DNA of 64,000 nt. Origin: Acinetobacter haemolyticus CIP 64.3 = MTCC 9819 (lineage in GTDB: Bacteria > Pseudomonadota > Gammaproteobacteria > Pseudomonadales > Moraxellaceae). The DNA lies in NCBI RefSeq assembly GCF_000369065.1, contig NZ_KB849800.1, positions 239,718 to 303,717 on the forward strand, written 5' to 3'. The stretch's first letter is position 1. The number at the start of each line of letters is the position of its first letter. The notes under the pieces are model-generated. The model made no database searches. It was not told where the DNA came from and was given only the letters and a program-made list of their open reading frames with translations. Positions 50,749-60,128 of this stretch are shown one piece after another. A program made the position numbers and the translations under genes.

Positions 50749-50775
50749 TAGCACCAAACTTCACTTGTAGAAGAA

Positions 50776-50861
50776 TGGTGCCCGAGGCCAGACTCGAACT
50801 GGCACGCTTTGTGGGCGGGGGATTTTAAATCCCCTGTGTCTACCGATTTCACCACTCGGGC
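50776..50861 (-). tRNA. tRNA-Leu (UAA), copy 1
   Basis: On the minus strand the sequence begins GCCCGAGTGGTGAAATCGG and ends CTCGGGCACCA, with 7-bp acceptor stem, anticodon loop ATTTAAAAT (anticodon TAA), a long variable arm and the T-arm GTTCGAGTC. CCA is encoded. The 86-bp gene is identical to the copy at 52944-53029. Confidence 0.96.
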
Positions 50862-51059
50862 ATGAGCGCAATAATAGAGGACACTTTAAAACTTGGCAAG
50901 TATAAAACTGATTGTTTGCTTTCTTTTCAATCAATTCATGTGTTTATCGGACAAAACCAGGCTGATTTTCATCATTTATTCATCAAATTGAGATCAAAGT
51001 TTCATATCAAAGACTTATTTTTAGCTATTTGTAGTGATAAAAACTAAGGTAGCTATCCA

Positions 51060-52820
51060 ATGACAGCAAAAATTTCACGACGGGAACTGATTCAAAAAAG
51101 TTTATTTGGTTTTGGGGCTTTATCTTTATCCGCCAGTTTAACTGGATGTAATAACAGTTCGGATAAAGAAAGCAATTCGCTGAAAGTCAGTTTTGATCAT
51201 GGCGTTGCAAGTGGTGATCCATTGCAGGATCGTATCATTTTATGGACTCGATTAACGCCGAATGATGCGAGTGCACGTTTACAAGTGACTTGGCAGATTG
51301 CGTTAGATCAACAATTTAAACAAATCATCAAAACCGATATAGTCATCACCACAGCATCGGATGACTTTACGGTAAAAGTTGATGCGACGGGTTTGAAAGC
51401 GGACCAAAGTTATTTTTATCGCTTTATCTTTGGAGACAAGATTTCTCCTGTTGGGCAAACCAAGACTTTAGCTGTAAATACTTCAAAAGTAAGTTTTGCA
51501 GTGTGTTCTTGTTCTAACTATCCAGCAGGCTATTTTTATGTTTATCGTGAGATAGCAAAGCAAAATGTCGATGTGGTTATTCATCTTGGTGATTATATTT
51601 ATGAATATGGCGCAGGTGAATATGCTTCAGAAGATGCTGTTCAATTAGGGCGAACCTTAGCTGCTGATAATAATCAGGAAATTATCAAATTAGATGATTA
51701 TCGCAAACGTTATGCTTTATATCGTCAAGATCCAGACCTACAAGCAGTTCATCAACGCCATCCATTCATCGTGGTTTGGGATGACCATGAGTTAGCGAAT
51801 GATACGTGGAAAGACGGAGCAGAGAATCATCAAGAAAATGAAGGTTCATTCTTAGAGCGTAAATTGGCAGCCTTACAAGCCTATTTTGAATGGATGCCAA
51901 TTCGTCCAATAGATGATCAGAAAATTAAGATTTATCGACAGTTTGATTTTGGTCATTTAGTGCAACTTAGCATGTTGGATACCCGGATCATTGCGCGTGA
52001 TGAACAGTTGGATTATGCAAATTACATTACAGCTTCAGGATTGGATGCCGCAAAATTTCAAGCCGATTTGACTGATCGCAATCGTACTTTAATGGGATAT
52101 GATCAACGAGACTGGTTGCTCGGAAAACTCCAGCAATCCACTGCAACATGGAATGTATTAGGCCAACAGATTTTAATGAGTAAAATGCAGATTCCTGCTG
52201 AGTTGTTATTTTCTTTGGCTGAGATTACTTCTGGTCAGCCAAGTGCCGATACATTAACCAAAATGCAAGCACAGATTAAAGAACTGGTCACTTTAAAGGT
52301 GCGTTTAAAACAAGGTGATCCAACTTTAACGTTACAAGAAAAAGCACGTGTCCTAACGGTTGCACCTTATAACTTGGATGCATGGGATGGTTATTTTGCT
52401 GAGCGTGAAATTCTGTATGGTACTTTGGCACAATTAAAAAAGAAAATTGTTGTGTTAGCAGGGGATACGCACAATGCATGGTCGTCTAACTTATATAGTC
52501 AAGATGGCGCTTTTGTTGGTGTTGAGCTTGCAACCAGTTCGGTATCTTCACCGGGTATGGAAAAGTATCTCAATATTCCAACCGATCAACTACAACAATT
52601 TGAATTTGCATTTACGACCTTAATCGATGAGTTGAGCTATTGTAATTTAAACCAGCGCGGTTATTTGATGGTTGAGTTTAATGAAGAAAAAGTTCACTCG
52701 GAATGGATTTTTGTTGATTCAATTAAAAAATCAGAATATCAAGTTGATACAGCTAGACACTATCAGTTGGATCTAGATTTGGATTTATTGCCGATTCAAA
52801 CGAATCAGCAAGTTGCATAA
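51060..52820 (+). CDS. phoD: PhoD-like alkaline phosphatase/phosphodiesterase, Tat-exported
   Basis: The product has 586 residues. The N-terminus KISRRELIQKSLFGFGALSLSASLTGC combines a twin-arginine motif with a possible lipobox (LTGC), so it is exported folded and may be membrane-anchored. The PhoD N-terminal domain starts FDHGVASGDPLQDRIILWTRLTP. Metal ligands of the catalytic domain are in VIHLGDYIYEYGAGE near residue 177, VVWDDHELANDTW near residue 238 and VLAGDTHNAWSSN near residue 465. PhoD enzymes use Fe and Ca and release phosphate from mono- and diesters under phosphate limitation. No Pho box was identified. Confidence 0.9.
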   Translation: MTAKISRRELIQKSLFGFGALSLSASLTGCNNSSDKESNSLKVSFDHGVASGDPLQDRIILWTRLTPNDASARLQVTWQIALDQQFKQIIKTDIVITTASDDFTVKVDATGLKADQSYFYRFIFGDKISPVGQTKTLAVNTSKVSFAVCSCSNYPAGYFYVYREIAKQNVDVVIHLGDYIYEYGAGEYASEDAVQLGRTLAADNNQEIIKLDDYRKRYALYRQDPDLQAVHQRHPFIVVWDDHELANDTWKDGAENHQENEGSFLERKLAALQAYFEWMPIRPIDDQKIKIYRQFDFGHLVQLSMLDTRIIARDEQLDYANYITASGLDAAKFQADLTDRNRTLMGYDQRDWLLGKLQQSTATWNVLGQQILMSKMQIPAELLFSLAEITSGQPSADTLTKMQAQIKELVTLKVRLKQGDPTLTLQEKARVLTVAPYNLDAWDGYFAEREILYGTLAQLKKKIVVLAGDTHNAWSSNLYSQDGAFVGVELATSSVSSPGMEKYLNIPTDQLQQFEFAFTTLIDELSYCNLNQRGYLMVEFNEEKVHSEWIFVDSIKKSEYQVDTARHYQLDLDLDLLPIQTNQQVA

Positions 52821-52832
52821 TCATTTGACTCG

Positions 52833-52867
52833 AAAAGCCAAGGCGTTGCACTTGGCTTTTGTTTTTT
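52833..52867 (+). terminator. Terminator after phoD
   Basis: AAAAGCCAAG (52833-52842) and CTTGGCTTTT (52851-52860) form a perfect stem followed by GTTTTTTG. Confidence 0.85.
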
Positions 52868-52887
52868 GATTTATTAAATTTCAGGTA

Positions 52888-52909
52888 TAAAAAAACCAGC
52901 TTACGCTGG
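52888..52909 (-). terminator. Terminator of the tRNA-Cys/tRNA-Leu unit
   Basis: The same CCAGC-TTAC-GCTGG hairpin and minus-strand T run as at 50721-50748. Confidence 0.8.
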
Positions 52910-52943
52910 ATTTTTATTGCACCAAACTTCAGTAGTTGAAGGA

Positions 52944-53029
52944 TGGTGCCCGAGGCCAGACTCGAACTGGCACGCTTTGTGGGCGGGGGATTTTAAATCC
53001 CCTGTGTCTACCGATTTCACCACTCGGGC
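52944..53029 (-). tRNA. tRNA-Leu (UAA), copy 2
   Basis: It is identical over 86 bp to the copy at 50776-50861, with anticodon TAA and encoded CCA. It lies 8 bp downstream of tRNA-Cys and both should be cut from one transcript. Confidence 0.96.
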
Positions 53030-53037
53030 TTTACCAA

Positions 53038-53111
53038 TGGAGGCGGAGGTCGGAATCGAACCGGCGTACACGGAGTTGCAGTCCGCTGCATGACCACTCT
53101 GCCACCCCGCC
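53038..53111 (-). tRNA. tRNA-Cys (GCA)
   Basis: On the minus strand it runs from GGCGGGGTGGCAGAGTGGTC to CTCCGCCTCCA, 74 bp with encoded CCA, and the anticodon loop CTGCAAC shows GCA. Acceptor stem GGCGGGG / CTCCGCC includes a G-T pair. Confidence 0.95.
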
Positions 53112-53263
53112 ATCTCTTGGTGATGCACATATTAGCAATCTTTAGAAAAAAAACAATAGTGTTTCTAGCGAATATGCACATAAAAACAACATCTAAAAGA
53201 ATATTGCTCAAATTATCATGTATTATTTACGCTATTGATTGATACCCACTTTGGAGATGCGCT

Positions 53264-54112
53264 GTGGCATTGGTTTTAGACGGTCGTGCATTAGCAACAC
53301 AAATCGAAGCTGATTTGTTAGTACGTGTAGAAGCATTAAAAGCAAAATCGGGACGTACCCCAATTTTGGCAACAATCTTGGTTGGTGATGATGGTGCATC
53401 TGCAACTTATGTACGTATGAAAGGTAATGCGTGCCGCCGTGTTGGAATGGATTCACTTAAAGTAGAACTTCCAAAAGAAACCACCACAGAACAATTATTA
53501 GCTGAAATTGAAAAATTAAATGCAAATCCTGATGTACACGGTATTTTGCTTCAACATCCTGTTCCAGAACAAATTGATGAAAGAGCATGTTTCGATGCAA
53601 TTTCATTAGAAAAAGATGTCGACGGTGTAACCTGTTTAGGTTTTGGTCGTATGGCGATGGGTGAGTCTGCTTATGGTTCAGCAACGCCAGCAGGTATCAT
53701 GACGATTTTGCAAGAAAACAAGATTGAAATCGCAGGTAAACATGCGGTTGTTGTTGGTCGTTCAGCGATTTTAGGTAAACCAATGGCAATGATGCTATTA
53801 CAAGCCAATGCTACCGTGACGATTTGTCATTCACGTACTCAAAACCTTCCTGAGCTGGTGAAGCAAGCTGATATTATTGTGGGTGCAGTCGGTAAGGCTG
53901 AATTAATTCAGAAAGACTGGATTAAACAAGGCGCGGTTGTGGTCGATGCTGGTTTCCATCCACGTGAAGGCGGTGGCGTAGGTGATATTCAATTAGTCGG
54001 TATTGAAGAAGTTGCATCAGCTTATACACCAGTTCCTGGTGGTGTAGGTCCGATGACGATTACCACATTGATTCGCCAAACAGTAGAAGCTGCTGAAAAG
54101 GCTTTAGGTTAA
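53264..54112 (+). CDS. folD: Bifunctional methylenetetrahydrofolate dehydrogenase/cyclohydrolase FolD
   Basis: This 282-residue enzyme interconverts 5,10-methylene-THF, 5,10-methenyl-THF and 10-formyl-THF. The start is GTG at 53264, with GGAG eight bases before it. Motifs: [16 protein letters not shown] near residue 47 with the catalytic Lys, [13 protein letters not shown] near residue 92, [15 protein letters not shown] near residue 115, [18 protein letters not shown] near residue 160 (NADP site) and the closing [15 protein letters not shown]. It is a single gene with its own terminator. Confidence 0.96.
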   Translation: MALVLDGRALATQIEADLLVRVEALKAKSGRTPILATILVGDDGASATYVRMKGNACRRVGMDSLKVELPKETTTEQLLAEIEKLNANPDVHGILLQHPVPEQIDERACFDAISLEKDVDGVTCLGFGRMAMGESAYGSATPAGIMTILQENKIEIAGKHAVVVGRSAILGKPMAMMLLQANATVTICHSRTQNLPELVKQADIIVGAVGKAELIQKDWIKQGAVVVDAGFHPREGGGVGDIQLVGIEEVASAYTPVPGGVGPMTITTLIRQTVEAAEKALG

Positions 54113-54120
54113 TATTTTAA

Positions 54121-54147
54121 CCCCTCTAATATAGAGGGGTTTTTTTC
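54121..54147 (+). terminator. Terminator after folD
   Basis: CCCCTCT-AATA-TAGAGGGG stem followed by a run of eight T residues. Confidence 0.9.
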
Positions 54148-54162
54148 AAGAATTAAAGAACG

Positions 54163-54831
54163 ATGAGCTGTACATTCCAATTTGCGAAAGCGCCTGAGCA
54201 ATTGCTAAAAGCACTACATGAAGTTATTCCAAATACTGATTTATTGGCTCAACAACTGCCAGAAACTCCAATTTCCTTATGGTTGATTCCACCTGTATTT
54301 CCTACTGATCGCTTAGACGATGAGGTTATTCGACGAATTTGGAATGAAACACCGTATTGGATTTTTTGTTGGGCATCGGGTTTGGCGATGGCGCAATGGT
54401 TATTGGCAGAACCCCATCACGTCAAAGATAAAGTGGTGTTAGATTTTGGGGCAGGCTCAGGTGTTGTTGCAATTGCGGCAAAGATGGCAGGCGCAAAACG
54501 AGTTATTTGCTGTGACATTGATCAAGTGAGCTTAGCGTCATGTCGTGAAAATGCATTACTGAATAATGTCGAACTTGAATATTTAGATGATTTGTATAAA
54601 TCTGAACAAGTCGATGTTTTGCTTGCAGCTGATGTGCTCTATGATCAGTGTAACCGATTTTTTTTAGATGAATTTTTGAAGTTTGCGCCTGAAGTCTGGG
54701 TTGCAGATAGTCGAGTGAAAAACTTTAGCCATCCACATTATATTAAGTTGGATGAGCGGAGCGCGACAACGTGGCCTGATTTAGATGAAGCCAAAGAGTT
54801 CAGAAATGTAAGCTTTTATCGAACTAAGTGA
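54163..54831 (+). CDS. Class I SAM-dependent methyltransferase (ETFB-lysine/Nnt1-like)
   Basis: The product has 222 residues. The SAM site is VVLDFGAGSGVVAIAAKMAGAKRVICCDID at about residues 93-122, and VDVLLAADVLYDQCNRFF near residue 152 is the post-motif typical of the group of protein methyltransferases that includes ETFB lysine methyltransferase and PrmA-like enzymes. The region before the SAM site (PYWIFCWASGLAMAQWLL) also fits. It is cytoplasmic; the target is unknown. Confidence 0.85.
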   Translation: MSCTFQFAKAPEQLLKALHEVIPNTDLLAQQLPETPISLWLIPPVFPTDRLDDEVIRRIWNETPYWIFCWASGLAMAQWLLAEPHHVKDKVVLDFGAGSGVVAIAAKMAGAKRVICCDIDQVSLASCRENALLNNVELEYLDDLYKSEQVDVLLAADVLYDQCNRFFLDEFLKFAPEVWVADSRVKNFSHPHYIKLDERSATTWPDLDEAKEFRNVSFYRTK

Positions 54832-54957
54832 TTGGCTCTACTTGATTTAAAATATCAAAACTCAACACAATCCTATGGTATAGCATGTTAAAACATGTAG
54901 TGATTTAAGTGATCTTATAATTACACCAAATCAAACAAAATAGAGCAGGAGAGTGGC

Positions 54958-55242
54958 ATGGATATTCAGCAAACAGATGATGGCAAACATGGTGTTTTTA
55001 AACTATTGGATGGTGAGGTGATCGCTGGCGAGATGGCTTATACATGGGCCGGCGAAGAAATGCTCATCATTGATCATACTGATGTAAATGAGGATTTTCG
55101 TGGTCAAGGTATTGGCCGACAACTTCTTGATGCATTAATCGAATTTGTGCGTCAGCGTCAGGTCAAAGTTATTCCGCTGTGTCCTTTTGCAAAATCTGTA
55201 TTTGATAAAGATTCATCTATTCGTGATGTATTAAAAGCATAA
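54958..55242 (+). CDS. GNAT-like N-acetyltransferase, small COG2388 type
   Basis: This 94-residue protein consists of a short GNAT core: LLDGEVIAGEMAYTWAGEEMLIIDHTDVNEDFRGQGIGRQLLDAL, where RGQGIG near residue 45 is the acetyl-CoA loop, and CPFAKSVFDKD closes the fold. Members of this compact family (YidJ/GTNAT3-like) have no well-known substrate. AGGAGAG precedes the ATG. An inverted repeat GGATGTAT / ATACATCC (55251-55281) follows, before a convergent lipoprotein gene. Confidence 0.88.
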   Translation: MDIQQTDDGKHGVFKLLDGEVIAGEMAYTWAGEEMLIIDHTDVNEDFRGQGIGRQLLDALIEFVRQRQVKVIPLCPFAKSVFDKDSSIRDVLKA

Positions 55243-55298
55243 GTAAAATAGGATGTATTTAGTTCTGATCTATATACATCCAGTTTCTGATGAGTTAA

Positions 55299-55721
55299 TT
55301 ATGAGCAGGTATAGCGAACAACAGTTAGCGTTGTTGGTTTAGCTTCAAGTGCCTGACGAGTTGCATAGCCAGTCGTATTATTAAAATCTGGTGAGTTCGA
55401 TAGACCAAAAGTTGCGCGACTGTTACCGAGCTGAACACCATATTGTTCTTGCTTGGTTGGGTTCATGATTTCATTGGTACTGAGAATGTTTAATTTATAA
55501 TTTCTCTCTGCACCGAGCACTTGTTTACAGGCATGTTGGAGTTTTTTCTCATCTAGATTTGCATTGCCACGGGCGGAAAGCGTATACGCAATTGTTGCGG
55601 AAGTTGCTGTTTTACTTTCAATTTGATAACCCTTTTCACCATTATATTGATGTGAAGTGCTCTGACATGCAGTAATTAAAAGTGTACCGCTCACAATAAA
55701 AAGTAAATTGGTTTTTTTCAT
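55299..55721 (-). CDS. Small lipoprotein of unknown function
   Basis: The 140-residue product starts MKKTNLLFIVSGTLLITAC, a lipoprotein signal with lipobox ITAC. The mature part has two more Cys (HACKQVL and the terminal YTCS) that could form a disulfide, and is otherwise hydrophilic and Thr/Asn-rich. I know of no named family; similar small lipoproteins occur in Acinetobacter. It is transcribed alone. Confidence 0.75.
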   Translation of the reverse strand: MKKTNLLFIVSGTLLITACQSTSHQYNGEKGYQIESKTATSATIAYTLSARGNANLDEKKLQHACKQVLGAERNYKLNILSTNEIMNPTKQEQYGVQLGNSRATFGLSNSPDFNNTTGYATRQALEAKPTTLTVVRYTCS

Positions 55722-55833
55722 TTCAATCGTCCTGTTATTTCTGGTTTTAGTATCGCATAAAATAAATTTTGAATTGTTAGGAATCTTTAAAAGTTCTGCG
55801 TTTCGTCAATTTTATATTCAAATTTAAAGAAAG

Positions 55834-55865
55834 AATTTTCGTTTACGAACAATTTTGCATATAAT
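55834..55865 (+). promoter_or_regulatory. Candidate glpK promoter with GlpR operator
   Basis: TATAAT at 55860-55865 is a consensus -10. Upstream, AATTTTCGTT (55834-55843) resembles the AATTTTCATT repeats before glpD, and it contains the palindrome TTCGT-TT-ACGAA (55838-55849), which overlaps the expected -35. Binding here would block the promoter. The gap 55722-56008 holds no gene beyond a possible 16-codon frame. Confidence 0.55.
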
Positions 55866-55981
55866 CTGCCGAGTTTTTAATTTAATGCAAAAGTCATTGC
55901 TTTATTGCGATATTGCTACCCGTTTTTCGGGCGTTTAATTTATTGCTCAAATAGGAGCTGTTGATGTCCAACAAATCCTAA

Positions 55982-57523
<1,542 letters not shown>

Positions 57524-57575
57524 GCAGAACAATCACAGCGTTATATTGATTTGAAATAGCATAGGATGGATGAGC

Positions 57576-58334
57576 ATGAGCTTGATACTACGCCAACAAA
57601 AAACCCTTGAGCTTGTACGGGAACGTGGCTATATCAGTATTGAAGAACTTGCTCAATATTTCGATGTGACACCACAGACGATTCGTCGTGATATTAATCA
57701 ATTGGCTGATGAAGGTTTGCTGCGTCGCTATCATGGCGGCGCAGCACATGATTCAACGGTGGAAAACACGGAATATACCACCCGTGTTGGTTACATGCTT
57801 GAAGAAAAGAGAACCATTGCAGAGGCTGTGGCGGCGGCTGTACCTGACCATGCTTCGTTGTTTATTAACATCGGGACAACCACAGAAGCCATTGCACATG
57901 CATTGTTAAACCACACTGGACTAAAAATTATCACCAATAATTTAAATGTCGCGAAGATTTTGAGTACTAAAGAAGATTTTGAGGTATTGATCGCCAGTGG
58001 GCGTGTTCGTCCAGATGGAGGGGTGATTGGTCAAGCAACCGCTGACTTTTTTAAACAGTTCAAGGCTGATTATGCTTTAGTCGGTATTAGTGGAATAGAA
58101 GAAGATGGCACATTGTTAGATTTCGATTTTCAAGAAGTCTGTGTATCACAAGAAATTATCTCAAGTGCTCGTCAGGTTTTCCTCGCAGCAGACAGTAGTA
58201 AGTTTGGTCGAAATGCAATGATTCGTTTAGGATCATTAAAACAAGTGGATTGCATTTTTACGGATCAACAACCCAATGAGCAATATATGAAGATGATCCA
58301 AGAATTAGACGTTGGTTTGATTATTGCGAAATAG
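57576..58334 (+). CDS. glpR: DeoR-family glycerol-3-phosphate regulon repressor
   Basis: The 252-residue product starts at the ATG at 57576, nine bases after AGGA; the ATG at 57570 is too close. Residues 18-55 form the DeoR helix-turn-helix ([25 protein letters not shown]) followed by RRYHGGA. The sensor domain contains [15 protein letters not shown] near residue 95, ITNNLN, and [12 protein letters not shown]. It should release its operators when glycerol 3-phosphate is present. Its place between glpK and glpD supports this. Confidence 0.93.
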   Translation: MSLILRQQKTLELVRERGYISIEELAQYFDVTPQTIRRDINQLADEGLLRRYHGGAAHDSTVENTEYTTRVGYMLEEKRTIAEAVAAAVPDHASLFINIGTTTEAIAHALLNHTGLKIITNNLNVAKILSTKEDFEVLIASGRVRPDGGVIGQATADFFKQFKADYALVGISGIEEDGTLLDFDFQEVCVSQEIISSARQVFLAADSSKFGRNAMIRLGSLKQVDCIFTDQQPNEQYMKMIQELDVGLIIAK

Positions 58335-58405
58335 ATTTCATTTTCGAAAAACAGCGTACCAAATTCTAATAAAAATTATTTAAAATCAATTATGTTTTCT
58401 TGTTT

Positions 58406-58430
58406 AGTGGAATGTCTCAGTCATTCCACT
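58406..58430 (+). terminator. Hairpin between glpR and glpD
   Basis: AGTGGAATG (58406-58414) and CATTCCACT (58422-58430) form a perfect 9-bp stem, followed by GCTTTCACTT. With few T residues it may end the glpKR transcript only in part. Confidence 0.6.
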
Positions 58431-58440
58431 GCTTTCACTT

Positions 58441-58563
58441 AATTTTCATTTGAATAATTCAATACACAAAATGTCGATTAGTTTACGTTTTTGTGGCTAT
58501 TTTATATTGTTAATTTTCATTTTATGTGTTTAAATTTTCATTATTGAACAATAATGAAAATTT
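58441..58563 (+). promoter_or_regulatory. glpD control region: direct repeats and a large palindrome
   Basis: AATTTTCATT occurs three times (58441-58450, 58512-58521, 58533-58542) and once inverted (AATGAAAATT at 58553-58562). The last two form a palindrome with perfect 15-bp arms, AAATTTTCATTATTG and CAATAATGAAAATTT, at 58532-58546 and 58549-58563, ending 10 bp before the glpD start. These are the likely GlpR sites. Confidence 0.7.
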
Positions 58564-58573
58564 GCGGTGATTT

Positions 58574-60094
58574 ATGCAAACTTCTCCTCAGTCAAGTGAC
58601 AAAATTTATGACCTTGCCATCATTGGTGGTGGGATCAATGGTGTGGGTATCGCTGTTGATGCTGCTGGGCGTGGTTTATCGGTATTTTTATGTGAAAAAG
58701 ATGATTTGGCGAGCCATACTTCATCTGCGAGTAGCAAGCTGATTCACGGTGGTTTGCGTTACCTTGAACATAAAGAGTTTCGTTTGGTGCGTGAAGCATT
58801 AGCTGAGCGTGAAGTTTTGCTCAATAAGGCGCCACATATTATTCGCCCAATGCGTTTTATTATGCCTCATCGTCCACATTTGCGCCCAGCATGGCTGATT
58901 CGTACGGGCTTATTCTTTTATGATCATTTAGGTAAGCGTGAAAAATTATTGGGTTCAAATAATGTCTACTTTAAAGATGATAGTCCGTTAAACACAGCGA
59001 TTACACGTGGTTTTGAATATTCAGACTGTGCTGTGGATGATTCACGTTTAGTTGTTTTGAATGCAATGCATGCACGTGAAAAAGGGGCAGAAATCGTAAC
59101 GCGTACCCGTTGTTTGTCTGCTCGACGTGAAGGACAAATTTGGGTTGTCGATTTGGAAAATGCAGAAGGGCAATTTCAAATTAAAGCGAAAGCTTTGGTG
59201 AATGCTGCAGGTCCTTGGGTCGCACAGTTTATTAAACAGGATTTACAGCTAAAATCTCCTTATGGTATTCGTTTGATTCAAGGTAGTCACATCATCGTAC
59301 CGAAGCTTTATGAGGGTGATAAAGCTTTCATTATGCAAAATGATGACCGCCGTATCGTGTTTGCGATTCCATATTTGGATCAATACACCATGATTGGAAC
59401 AACGGATCATGAATACAAAGGTGATCCAGCTCAGGTGAAAATTACTCAAGGGGAAATTGACTATTTGGTTAAGGTCAGTAATGAGCATTTTAAAAAGCAA
59501 CTTACCCAAGCTGATATTATCTCAACTTTCGCTGGGGTGCGCCCATTATGTGACGATGAGTCAGATAATCCATCTGCGGTGACACGTGACTATACGTTAG
59601 CCTTATCAAAAGAAGCTGCGGGGCAAGCGCCATTACTTTCGGTATTTGGTGGAAAGTTAACGACTTATCGTAAGCTTGCTGAGTCTGCAATGTTGCAACT
59701 GAAAGCATTTTTCCCAGCGATGAAAGGCAGTTGGACTGCAACGGAAACTTTGCCGGGCGGTGAAAAGATGGTGTCGGTTGAGCAGTTAGCTAATGAAATC
59801 CGCGCGCAAATCTCCGATGCTTCTGAAGCTTTGGCGAAACGTTGGGCGGGAGCCTATGGCTCGCGTATTTGGAATATTTTAGGTGAAGCAAGTTCGGTTA
59901 AGCAGCTTGGTCAACATTTTGGTCAGGGCTTGTATGCCAAAGAGGTCGATTATCTATGCCGCTATGAGTGGGCAAGCAATAGCCAAGATATCCTTTGGAG
60001 ACGTTCTAAATTAGGACTGAATATGCAAGCACATGAAATTGCATTATTAGATGCTTATTTAAAACCTAAAAACCAAGCTCCGAATGCAGCATAA
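58574..60094 (+). CDS. glpD: Aerobic glycerol-3-phosphate dehydrogenase
   Basis: This membrane-associated FAD enzyme of 506 residues oxidises glycerol 3-phosphate to dihydroxyacetone phosphate and passes electrons to quinone. The FAD motif is DLAIIGGGINGVGIAVDAAGRG at about residues 12-33, followed by SSKLIHGGLRYLE near residue 53, the substrate region YTMIGTTDHEYKGDP near residue 274, FAGVRPLCDD near residue 317 and VFGGKLTTYRKLAE near residue 356. It has its own control region and terminator. Confidence 0.96.
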   Translation: MQTSPQSSDKIYDLAIIGGGINGVGIAVDAAGRGLSVFLCEKDDLASHTSSASSKLIHGGLRYLEHKEFRLVREALAEREVLLNKAPHIIRPMRFIMPHRPHLRPAWLIRTGLFFYDHLGKREKLLGSNNVYFKDDSPLNTAITRGFEYSDCAVDDSRLVVLNAMHAREKGAEIVTRTRCLSARREGQIWVVDLENAEGQFQIKAKALVNAAGPWVAQFIKQDLQLKSPYGIRLIQGSHIIVPKLYEGDKAFIMQNDDRRIVFAIPYLDQYTMIGTTDHEYKGDPAQVKITQGEIDYLVKVSNEHFKKQLTQADIISTFAGVRPLCDDESDNPSAVTRDYTLALSKEAAGQAPLLSVFGGKLTTYRKLAESAMLQLKAFFPAMKGSWTATETLPGGEKMVSVEQLANEIRAQISDASEALAKRWAGAYGSRIWNILGEASSVKQLGQHFGQGLYAKEVDYLCRYEWASNSQDILWRRSKLGLNMQAHEIALLDAYLKPKNQAPNAA

Positions 60095-60095
60095 A

Positions 60096-60128
60096 GAAAG
60101 CCCCTCATGTTCGAGGGGCTTTCTTTTT
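60096..60128. terminator. Bidirectional terminator between glpD and the receptor gene
   Basis: GAAAGCCCCTC (60096-60106) and GAGGGGCTTTC (60113-60123) form a perfect 11-bp stem with T residues after it; it starts two bases past the glpD stop and ends at the convergent receptor gene. Confidence 0.9.

Noticed and set aside
50862..51047. 61-residue open frame between tRNA-Leu and phoD
   Set aside because: It starts beside the tRNA 5' end without a ribosome-binding site, and its protein has no family features.
52936..53145. Open frames on both strands over tRNA-Leu and tRNA-Cys
   Set aside because: They arise from structured tRNA sequence and are not genes.
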